Source: an uncultured Bacteroidota bacterium (GTDB lineage: Bacteria; Bacteroidota; Bacteroidia; Chitinophagales; Chitinophagaceae). Taken from it: a stretch of 49,357 bases of DNA. This document shows, piece after piece, positions 7,429 to 17,000 of the stretch. Made by a program: the position numbers and the translations under genes. Below the pieces are notes generated by a model. It saw only the letters and a program-made list of their open reading frames with translations, was not told where the DNA came from and searched no databases. The stretch lies in assembly GCA_903839875.1 (NCBI GenBank), contig CAIMDZ010000170.1, positions 1 to 49,357 of the forward strand. The letters run 5' to 3'. How positions within the stretch are numbered: position 1 is the stretch's first letter; the number at the start of each line of letters is the position of its first letter.

Positions 7429-8844
7429 CTACCTCACCTCCAGCAACGCCACATTCTCGATATGATGCGTATGCGGGAACATGTCCACCGGTTGTAAACG
7501 GGTGATCCTGTATGCTGCATCGAGTAACTGGAGGTCGCGGGCCTGGGTGGCGGGGTTACAGCTTACGTAGACCACTTTGGGTGCAAGAATTTTCAGTAGT
7601 TGATTGATCAGTTTTTCGGTCATGCCTGCACGGGGCGGGTCGGTAATGATCACATCCGGTCGGCCATGCTCTGCGAAAAATGCATCGGTGCAAACCTTTT
7701 CCACATCACCGGCAAAGAATTTGCAATTGCCGAGGTTGTTGAGGGCGGCATTTTCATAGGCGTCTTTAACAGCATCTTCCACCACCTCTATGCCAATTAT
7801 CTTTTTTGCGTTTTTGGAACAGAAAATACCGATACTGCCTGTGCCGCAATAAAGATCGTATAATGTTTCGGCGCCGGTAAGTCCGGCAAATTCTCTTGTT
7901 ATTCTGTACAGGGCTTCGGCCTGGTAGGTGTTTGTCTGGAAAAAGGATTTTGGTGATATTTTAAAACGGAAGTCTTCCAGCCTTTCTTCTATATAATTCC
8001 TGCCATGATAACAAACCACTTCCTGATCGTAAATGGTATCGTTGACTTTTGGGTTAATGGTATAATTCAAAGAAGTGACTGAGGGGATATTTGCAAGAAT
8101 GTGCTGCAGAATACCTTCCCTGTTTTCTTTGTCTTCGTGCTGCATGATCAGGTTGATGAGCACCTCGCCGGTAGATGCGACACGTATGATGACGTTCCTT
8201 AACCAGCCGGTTTGTGCTTTTGTATCATAGTAAGGAAGGTTTTGTTCGGTAGTGTATTTTCTTAAAATGGTTAAAAGCAGGTTAGTAGGTTCACTTTGCA
8301 GGTAACAGGTTTGGATCTCTACAACCTTATCAAATAGTCCGGGTGCATGAAAACCAAGCGCCGGGACAGGGGTGTATTTTTCGTCTCTTTGTGCGATTTC
8401 TTCAAACGTGAGAAAACGGTGCGTGGAAAAGGTGAACTCTAGTTTATTGCGGTATTGTGTTTCGTGCGGACTGCCTGTTATCGGTTGAATTTCCGGTAAC
8501 TCAATTTGCCCAATCCGGGAAAGTTGATCGGCCACCTGCTGTTGTTTGTAAACAAGTTGCTGCGGGTAGGGTAGCATCTGCCATTTGCAGCCACCGCAAA
8601 CGCCAAAATGCTGACAAAAGGGGGCAATTCGTTGCGGAGATGGCTCAACCAACCTGATAGTACGCCCCTGTGCCCAGCTTTTTTTATCTTTAATAATTAT
8701 TACATCTATCACATCCCCAGGAATAGCATTATCTACAAAAAGCACCTTGCCACCCTCAAGACGTGCTATGCTCTTGCCTTCAGCAGCATACGATTCAATT
8801 TTAATATTTAGAAGCGGCGGAGACTTTTTGTTTTTACGTGTCAA
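7429..8844 (-). CDS. rlmD: 23S rRNA (uracil(1939)-C(5))-methyltransferase RlmD
   Basis: This enzyme uses S-adenosylmethionine to methylate a uracil in 23S rRNA at C5. All the family landmarks are present: an N-terminal TRAM domain (residues ~12-65), an iron-sulfur cluster set (C77, C83, C86 in FCQHFGVCGGCKW, and C180), the FFQTN segment near 301, the SAM-binding loop DLYCGTGSIGI (~330-340), TDPPRAGM (~401-408) and the catalytic Cys429 in VSCNP. The length of 471 aa is normal. RlmC/RlmCD paralogs share the fold; the Fe-S cysteines support the RlmD/RumA branch, but the exact target base is inferred. The gene is transcribed away from the thioredoxin-like gene to its right, with its own predicted -7 box. 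Confidence 0.93.
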   Translation of the reverse strand: MTRKNKKSPPLLNIKIESYAAEGKSIARLEGGKVLFVDNAIPGDVIDVIIIKDKKSWAQGRTIRLVEPSPQRIAPFCQHFGVCGGCKWQMLPYPQQLVYKQQQVADQLSRIGQIELPEIQPITGSPHETQYRNKLEFTFSTHRFLTFEEIAQRDEKYTPVPALGFHAPGLFDKVVEIQTCYLQSEPTNLLLTILRKYTTEQNLPYYDTKAQTGWLRNVIIRVASTGEVLINLIMQHEDKENREGILQHILANIPSVTSLNYTINPKVNDTIYDQEVVCYHGRNYIEERLEDFRFKISPKSFFQTNTYQAEALYRITREFAGLTGAETLYDLYCGTGSIGIFCSKNAKKIIGIEVVEDAVKDAYENAALNNLGNCKFFAGDVEKVCTDAFFAEHGRPDVIITDPPRAGMTEKLINQLLKILAPKVVYVSCNPATQARDLQLLDAAYRITRLQPVDMFPHTHHIENVALLEVR

Positions 8845-8873
8845 AATTTTGTTATAGTTTTTAAAATAAATCG

Positions 8874-8881
8874 CAAATTTA
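8874..8881 (-). promoter_or_regulatory. Candidate -7 element of rlmD
   Basis: Read on the minus strand this is TAAATTTG, an exact TAnnTTTG match, 29 bases before the rlmD start codon. A -33 TTG at standard spacing is not clear. Confidence 0.4.
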
Positions 8882-8906
8882 GTCCTTAGCTAATAGAACA
8901 CCGGAT

Positions 8907-8991
8907 TTTATGATTTATTTTTGATTTTCTAAACCAACGTAAACAGTTTTGATGTTGTCTTAATGACGAAACAAACTAACCATTTATAATT
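8907..8991 (+). promoter_or_regulatory. Promoter and conserved leader of thioredoxin-like gene 1
   Basis: The 17-mer TTTATGATTTATTTTTG (8907-8923) contains an exact -7 box TATTTTTG at 8916-8923. Downstream are CTAAACCAAC (8929-8938) and a GTCTTAATnnCGnAAC block, then the ATG at 8992. The same elements in the same order and spacing stand before the paralog at 29619, while the bases between them differ. Conservation outside the coding region between diverged paralogs points to shared regulation; which regulator is involved cannot be seen. Confidence 0.6.
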
Positions 8992-10461
8992 ATGAAGAAA
9001 ATTACACTTTTTACTGTATTACTCCTGTTAGCAATGGGCGAATTTGTGAGCGCCCGCCAGATGTGCCGTGTTCAACTGAAAATGACGGACGTAAAAGATT
9101 CCCTGGTATATCTCGTACATTATTACGGAAAGGGGCGACCTACCATTTTCATAACCGATTCCGCTTACCTGGATCATAATGGTACCGCAACTTTTGATAT
9201 TAAGGATTCTACATTTGTTGGTGGCATTTATATTATACTGATCAACGACAAAGCCCGCACCAATTTCGAATTTTTATTGAATAAAGGGGATGATATGATC
9301 ATTACAGCTACCAAAAGCAAGTTGCCGGATGGGGTGAAGTTTAAAAATTCTGAGGAGAATGTCCGGTTCGAAGAGTATGTTGATTATTTAAAAGGGTTCA
9401 GTAAAGAGCAGGATAAATTAAAGGAAGAGCTTAAGACAGCAAGTACAAGTTCTGATACGGAGGCTATCAGGAAAAAGTCAATAGCATCATCAAAGGTGCT
9501 GACGAACTACCGCAGGGACTATGCCAAAGCTCATAAGGGGACTTTATTATCCGCAGTGTTCAATGCCATGGAGGTTCCCGAAGTGCCGGAGGGACCACAC
9601 TACCTTGAAGATGGCAAAACCAAGGATTCCACCTTTGCCTACAAGTATTATAAATCACATTTCTGGGATGGATTTAATTTCCAGGATGACCGGCTGATAT
9701 ATACGCCTCTTTTTGACCCCCGTATTGAAGAGTATATGACCAAGATGGTTGTGCCAATGCCGGATAGCGTAGAAAAGGAGTGCGATTTCCTGCTTAAAAA
9801 AGCAAGGGGAACCAAGGATGTATTCCATTATACACTCTGGTGGCTGACACATAATGCCGAGAACAGTAAAATAATGGGTATGGACGAGGTGTTCGTGTAC
9901 CTGGTTGAGAATTATTACATGAAAGGTGATGCTGTGTGGCTTACCAGTGAGGAACTGGAAAAGTACATTAAACGCGCCAGGGATATTGCTCCGAATGTGA
10001 TCGGTAATATAGCCCCGGAAATTAAACTGAACAATGTTACTACCAAAAAGCCTGAAAGCCTGATGGGGACAAAGGCAAAATATACAGTAGTAGTATTTTA
10101 TTCACCTACTTGCGGGCATTGCCAGCATGAGATGCCGGGACTTGATTCACTATATAATGATGTATTGAAAGCCAAGGGTGTGAAAATATTTACAGTAGCA
10201 ACCGAGGGCGACGATAAAGCGATCAATGAATTTATTACCAAGTATAAAATGGGTGAATGGATCAACACTTACGACCCTGACCATACCAGCGACTATCATA
10301 ACAAATATGATGTGTACAGTACACCAACCATATATATTCTTGATGAAAAGAAGATTATACGTGGTAAAAGGCTGGATCATACCAACATTGGCGGGGTAAT
10401 AGATATGCTGGAAAGGAAAAAAGAAAAATTAAAAGAGAAGGGGTCAAAGACCAGTGAATAA
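8992..10461 (+). CDS. TlpA-like thioredoxin-fold protein with DUF4369/DUF5106-type N-terminal region (copy 1)
   Basis: This is a 489-residue exported protein (signal peptide ending VSARQ). The N-terminal ~110 residues (KDSLVYLVHYYGK, FVGGIY, FLLNKGDDMIIT) resemble the DUF4369 beta domain of Bacteroidota thioredoxin-like proteins. A helical middle (~120-335) resembles DUF5106. Residues ~338-480 form a thioredoxin fold with active site C374-G-H-C377 in SPTCGHCQHEMP and a cis-proline segment STPTIYIL. The expected role is thiol-disulfide exchange in the periplasm; CGHC, the motif of PDI, allows either oxidation or isomerisation. It is a close paralog of the gene at 29619 and lies upstream of the first giant Cys-repeat gene, but an intrinsic terminator and a 570-bp gap separate them, so it is its own transcript. 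Confidence 0.85.
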   Translation: MKKITLFTVLLLLAMGEFVSARQMCRVQLKMTDVKDSLVYLVHYYGKGRPTIFITDSAYLDHNGTATFDIKDSTFVGGIYIILINDKARTNFEFLLNKGDDMIITATKSKLPDGVKFKNSEENVRFEEYVDYLKGFSKEQDKLKEELKTASTSSDTEAIRKKSIASSKVLTNYRRDYAKAHKGTLLSAVFNAMEVPEVPEGPHYLEDGKTKDSTFAYKYYKSHFWDGFNFQDDRLIYTPLFDPRIEEYMTKMVVPMPDSVEKECDFLLKKARGTKDVFHYTLWWLTHNAENSKIMGMDEVFVYLVENYYMKGDAVWLTSEELEKYIKRARDIAPNVIGNIAPEIKLNNVTTKKPESLMGTKAKYTVVVFYSPTCGHCQHEMPGLDSLYNDVLKAKGVKIFTVATEGDDKAINEFITKYKMGEWINTYDPDHTSDYHNKYDVYSTPTIYILDEKKIIRGKRLDHTNIGGVIDMLERKKEKLKEKGSKTSE

Positions 10462-10483
10462 ATGCACCCATTATTGAATTTTT

Positions 10484-10512
10484 AAAAGACGCCTATCGGG
10501 GCGTCTTTTTTT
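10484..10512 (+). terminator. Intrinsic terminator after thioredoxin-like gene 1
   Basis: A perfect stem AAAAGACGCC / GGCGTCTTTT around a six-base loop runs into a T-run, 22 bases after the stop codon at 10461. Confidence 0.9.
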
Positions 10513-11031
10513 GTGAATGGTAGTATACTCAAACAGCGCATTGATAAACCAGTATACAATCCTAATAAAATAGTTATGATTAAGATCATAAAATTTAATG
10601 ACTCGCCTTGATAATTTTACTTAATCTGTTCTATTGTTTATATTTATCAAGATTACCCGGCACTTTTTAACATACAAAAATATCGTATAAGATGATTTAA
10701 AAGTAGATTAATTTGATGAAACATGTACCCTGAAATTCGCCCAAATTTTCGTTTGAAGAATGTTAGAGTTGGTGCTGAGTACACAAGATAGTTAAAATGA
10801 AAGTCTGTTGATTTCAAAAACAGTCACATAAATTTGAATAAATTTTTTGATTAATTAATTTTATTAATGTATGAAAATGCCCAACTAATTGGATTGGGGA
10901 ATATGTCTAATACTGATTGATATTATTTACTAAAAGTTATTTTAATTGCACTAAATATATTTTTTCATTTATATTGAAAAGGTATTTAAAAATATTTTAT
11001 AGTTTTATTTTTACAATTTAATTATTTTTTT
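10513..11031. other. A/T-rich spacer upstream of giant gene 1
   Basis: About 520 bases with no supportable gene in either direction. It is strongly A/T-rich, more so toward its right end where runs such as AATTATTTTTTT lead into the ATG. It must hold the promoter of the 8.8-kb gene, but I find no exact TAnnTTTG with a correctly spaced TTG; TAGTTTTA at 11000-11007 is a near match only. No conserved block is shared with the spacer before the second giant gene. Confidence 0.5.
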
Positions 11032-14000
11032 ATGAAGAAGACCTATTCTATCATTTGCCTGCTGGTATTAGCGGCAATTTCCAGTAATTCGTTAAAAGCA
11101 CAAACTACGGTCTTTTCAGATAATTTTGACAGGGCAACTTTTACAACAGCTACGTCCTACGGTACTCCAGCAACACTTTATAAATTCACCTTAGGCACCG
11201 GAGCTACCATAACTACAACCCTTGTAAGCGGAAGTAATTACAGGGCGAATATCAATAGTGGTACCGGCGCCGCCGCTCAAACAAAGGGTTTGTTCTACGC
11301 GCCAATGGCTCCCTATTCCTCTCCATTTAGCCGCATTTTGTCTGCAAATGTTGGCCTGATTACCTGGACATTTAATATGCGGACGAATACCGCTGTTACC
11401 AGCAATGCTCCTACCACTACGGTTATGGCAGGGGGAATAGACCTGTGTGGTAATGCAGCAGGTAACATTCTTAATGGCTCGCCAAAAGGTTACGGTGTCG
11501 TATTCAATTCATCGGCAACCGGAGGAGTTTCGTTAGTGAGGTTTAGTGCGGGTATGGGCACAAACGTAGCACTGATTACTCAAACCACAACTATTCCAAA
11601 AACAGATTTTTACAGTGTGCGGGTAACATACAATCCTGCTACCAATCAGTGGTCGCTGTATGTGAGAGATGATGGGGCTTCCGCATTTGCTGATCCGTCA
11701 AGTGGTGTAACACTTCAGCAGGGATCATCTGTTACTGACAATACATATACCAGCCAGGTAAATGTAAACTTCGGGGCCTTGTATACCTGGACTGCCGGTG
11801 CGGGGAAAACTATGTCTATTGATAATTATCAGGTTGCGGTAACTATACCAGCTTGTACTTCCCCTGGTTTTCCTTCAGGTCTTTCTTATACCAATACAGC
11901 AACAACCAGTACTGTTACATTTACGCCACCTTCTCCTGCGCCTACCGGTTATATATTGGTTATGAGCAGTGGCGCTTTATCCGGCACACCTACCAATGGG
12001 CAGGCAATAACGGTGGGTACTGCTGTTGGGTCTAACGGAACAATAGTGGGCGTGGGAAGTGGTTCATCAGTTACGACATCAACAGCGTTGACCGCGAACA
12101 CAAATTACACAATGACACTTTTTCCGTATAACAATACAGGCTGTTTAGGAGGTCCTGTTTTTAATACAGGCGTTTCGTCCACAAATATTACGACCTGCCC
12201 GAACGCACCAACGCTAACAGGTGCGGGAACACCAACAGCCACTACCATACCAGGTGTAACCTGGAGTGCACCTGCAGCCGGCGGCGGTGTTTGTTCAACA
12301 TACACCTATTTACTGAATGTGTGTACTGATGCAGGAATGACCATATCTGCTTTCGGTTATCCTTCTACAGGTTCCATCGTAACAAGCCCGTTTAATATTA
12401 CCGGATTAACTTCAGGGGTAACATACTATTATACCATCACTGCGGTTGACACGGTGTGCAACAGTGCACCCAGCGCTTCGAACAATGCAACAACATCGGT
12501 TGTGCCGTGCAGCGGAACGCCTACATCGGGGAATGCCTCCTCCACCTCAACAATGGTCACGGGCACGGGTGCATTTACACTGTCGCTCATCGGGGCGTCG
12601 GGGGAAACGGGTATTACTTTTCAGTGGCAAAGTTCATCCTGCAATGACGTATGGACGAATATCAGCGGGGTTACCAGCAATTATTTTTTTGCTACAACTG
12701 AGGCCGCACCAAAATTCTACAGATGCAATGTAACCTGTAATAACAGCGGTATTACTGCACCTTCAACAAGTTTATACGTTGGAAGAATAAACGCAGCTTA
12801 TTGTAATCCAACTTCTGCCAGCGGATGTACCGCAGGGGATGGTGTAAATTCATTTACCTTAGCCGGTGAATGTGGCACTTCCATAAATGATGCAGGACCT
12901 TTGTTATGTGGTGCAACAAATATTGACCATACCGGTAATCCGGCAGTTAAATTATTTGCGGGGAACAGTTATGCTGCCAGTATAAACAGTTTAGTGGACG
13001 GAGATGACGTATATGTTTGGATTGATTTTGATAACAGCGGTACGTTTGACGCGTCAGAACTCATCTTTAATACGAGTGCAGGAGATTTAGTAGGCGCGCC
13101 CTATTTTTATTCGTTCAGTATTCCGATTCCTTCAGTTGCAACCGCAAATCCTGGAACTCACAGAATGCGGATCATTGCCAACAATGCACAGGCCATAACA
13201 ACAGGCTGCACGGCACTTAGTTTTGGAACATCGGTTGACTACAATGTGCAGATTTTGCCGAATGTGGTTTTGACTGCGAATTCGCCGTTGTGTTTGCCGG
13301 GGACATTGACACTGACATCAAATCCTTCGCTGGCATGCGGAGCAGTATATACATGGTCCGGTCCGTCGCCATATTCGAATACGACGATAAATGTAAATTC
13401 GGTGAGCCCTCCGGCAAATGCAGGTGTATATAGTGTTTCGGTATCTGTTAACGGTGTGAATTCATGTCCAGCACCCGTAACTACGAACGTAACTATTTAT
13501 ACATCTCCAGCAATATCCGGAGTATTGGCAATGTGTACCACCTCAACACCAACATTTACCGGTTCTCCAACAGGCGGACTTTGGCTTAGCTCTAATACCG
13601 GTGTTGCTGTAATAGGGTCCTCTTCCGGATCGGTTGCAGGCCTGGCGCTTGGTACTACCATAATTTCGTATGCGATTCCCAGCACGGGTTGTGTTTCCAC
13701 CTCGACGCTCAATGTTACCAATCCGCCCAATGTTTACGCTGTTACCGGCGGTGGCAATTATTGTGCCGGTGGCGCCGGTGTACACATCCTGCTTAGTGGC
13801 TCGGATATCGGTGTCGCCTACCAGTTATTGCTGGCGGGTGTCCCTATAGGAAGCCAGTTGATAGGAACCGGAACTTCACTCGATTTTGGGTTGAATACAG
13901 CAGCAGGAAATTATACTGTTGTTGCTAATCCGGGTGTTTCATGTGCGACGAATATGAGCGGCAGTGCAACTGTGGTGATTAATCCATTGCCGAACTTATT

Positions 14001-17000
14001 TACTGTAACAGGAGGCGGAAGCTATTGCCCCAGCGGAACGGGTGTGGCGATTGGTCTCAGCGGGTCTCAGGGCGGTGTCAGCTACCAGCTTTATTCTTCC
14101 GGTACTCCGGTCGGAGTGGCCATAACAGGTACCGGGTTTCCTATTACTTTTCCCGCACAACCGGTAGGATACTACAATGTAGTTGCTACCAATACTACCA
14201 CATTCTGCCCGGTTTATATGACGGGAACCGTTGCTGTGTCATTAAGGCCATTGCCAACGGCCTATTCTGTGACCGGGGGTGGTTCATTTTGCGTTGGTGG
14301 TTCGGGTGTGTTGGTTGGATTAGCAGGTTCGACAGCCAGTGTAAGTTACCAATTGTACATTGGAGGAATTGCGACCGGTTTACCCATTACCGGTACCGGA
14401 ACCGCTATTAGTTTCGGGCTAAGGATCGTAGCAGGCATTTATACCATTGCTGCAACTGACCCATTAACTACTTGCAGCACAAATATGACTGGCAGTGCAA
14501 CAGTTGTGATCAATCCTGCGCCGGCTGTGTCTAATGTAACAGGCGGTGGTGTTTATTGTGCAGGTGGCACCGGAGTTCACATCGGACTCAATGGTTCGGT
14601 GTTGGGTACTAACTATTTTCTTTATAATGGCGTCTCACTTGTGGGAGGCGCATCTGGTACCGGAGCTCCGCTTGATTTCGGATTACAAACAGGAAGCGGT
14701 GTTTATACTGTTACAGGTACACTTTCATCTACAGGGTGTTCAGGTAATATGACCGGAAGCGCAACAATTACAATTAATCCGTTACCGTTTTTATATAACG
14801 TTACAGGTGGCGGAACCTATTGCGCAGGTGGCAGCGGATATCATGTTTTTCTGAGTGGTTCGGTTGCTGGCACAAATTACCAATTGATAAAAAGTGGTTT
14901 GCCTGTTGGCGGAATTACAACGGGCACAGGCAGCGCAATAGATTTTGGTCCACAGACTGCTTCAGGAACTTATTCAGTATATGCTGTAAATACATCAACC
15001 GGCTGTAATAGCAATATGAATGGCACCGTAAACATTTCTATAAACCCGCTACCGACTGTTTATGCAGTAACCGGAGGTGGCAGTTATTGCTCAGGAGGCA
15101 GTGGCTTTCATATCGGACTTGCCAATTCTGATAATGGCATCAATTACCAGTTATACAATGGTGTTACAACAGTTGGAGCGACAATATCAGGTACCGGCGG
15201 TATCCTGGATTTTGGTTTACAAACAACAGCAGGTAACTATACGGTAGTTGCAACAAATACTGTTACCAGTTGTATGAATACAATGGGTGGCAGTGCATTG
15301 ATAAATGTTATCGCATCACCATCAGCATATGGCGTAACAGGTGGAGGAAATTATTGTTTCGGCGGGACGGGATTACCAATAAGCCTTTCCAACTCAACAA
15401 CGGGAGTTAATTACCAGCTATTCATGGGAGGTTCACCTGTCGGTGGTCCGCTTGCAGGATCAACCGGAGGTACATTAAATTTCGGTATTCAGACTTTAAC
15501 CGGAACTTACGGTGTCATAGCCACTGACGCTACAACAGGTTGTACGAATACAATGACCGGTACTGCTATAATAGGTATCAGTCCTTTACCTACTCCTTTT
15601 AATGTAGCCGGTGGTGGCAGTTATTGTTCCGGTGGATCAGGGGCTCATGTTAATTTAAGCAATTCATCTATTGGGGTAAATTACCAGTTATATAATGGCG
15701 TTACGATAGTTGGCGCTGCAAAACCAGGAACAGGAACTTCGCTTGATTTCGGCGCCAAAACAGGGGCAGGTCCTTATACTGTTGTTGCCACTGATGCAAC
15801 CTCAGGATGTACGAGCAATATGACAGGCAGCACTTCGATCACCATTAATCCTTTGCCGCTACCTTACCTGATTTCCGGTGGCGGTAGTTATTGTGCCGGG
15901 GGGACCGGTGCAGATGTCAGCCTCGCAGCTTCGTCAACCGGGGTAACTTATCAGTTATATAATGGCGTTTCCGGTATTGGGTCAGCAATGGCCGGTACCG
16001 GTGGCGTTGTTGACTTTGGTTTACAAACCATAGCAGGTATCTATACATCTGTTGCAACTGATTTGACTACGGGATGTACCAATACGATGTCAGGGAGCGC
16101 TGCGTTAGTTGTCAATGCTTTGCCATCGCTTTATAATGTATCTGGAGGTGGTAACGACTGCATAGGAGGATCAGGAGTTAATGTTGGGCTCAATAGCTCA
16201 AATGCCGGCATCAGCTATCAATTATATAATGGCGGAACAGCAGTAGGCAGCCCGTTGACAGGAACAGGATCGCCGCTTGCTTTTGGATTGCAGACTGTTT
16301 CAGGAACCTATACAGTAACAGCAACTAATATCACTACAGGATGCGTAATGAACATGCCGGGTGTTGCAACTGTGCTTATCACTGCATCACCTTCTGTATA
16401 CAGTGTTACCGGTGGTGGTAATTATTGCCCAGGCACCGCAGGAGTTCCTGTTGGGCTTTCAGGTTCTGCACCGGGTATCAATTATCAGTTATTATATGCG
16501 GGCTCACCTGTTGGCTCATTGGTAGCAGGTACAGGTTCACCTTTGAATTTTGGTTTGCAATCAACTGCCGGACTATATACCATTACTGCACACGGCAGTA
16601 CTCCAACGTGTGTTGCTACCATGAGTGGCAGTGCAGTTGCAGGCATCAGCGCTTTGCCAACGGATCATATGGTTACAGGTGGTGGTAATTATTGCCCCGG
16701 CGGAACGGGTGAATCCATTGGCCTCGATGGTTCTGAAACAACGGTCACTTACCAGCTTTTGAATGGAGGCAGTATTACAGGCAGCCCGGTAGCCGGTACC
16801 GGCTCATCTCTTGATTTCGGGGTGCACACTGCTGCCGGAACTTATACCGTTCTTGCTACTGCAACACCTTCTGGTTGCATTAATCCTATGCCTGGCAGCG
16901 CTGTAATCGGGATTAATTCTTCACCAACTACTTATACTATATCGGGAGGTGGCGGATATTGTTCCGGTGATCCAGGCGTTGATGTATTGCTTGGCGGATC

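Noticed and set aside
14025..14411. 128-codon open frame inside giant gene 1, and similar ones at 12446-12733 and 16425-16688
   Set aside because: They are shifted-frame readings of the repeat array with Arg/Trp/Cys-rich composition, recurring with the repeat period. The main frame has the signal peptide, the domains and the T9SS tail.
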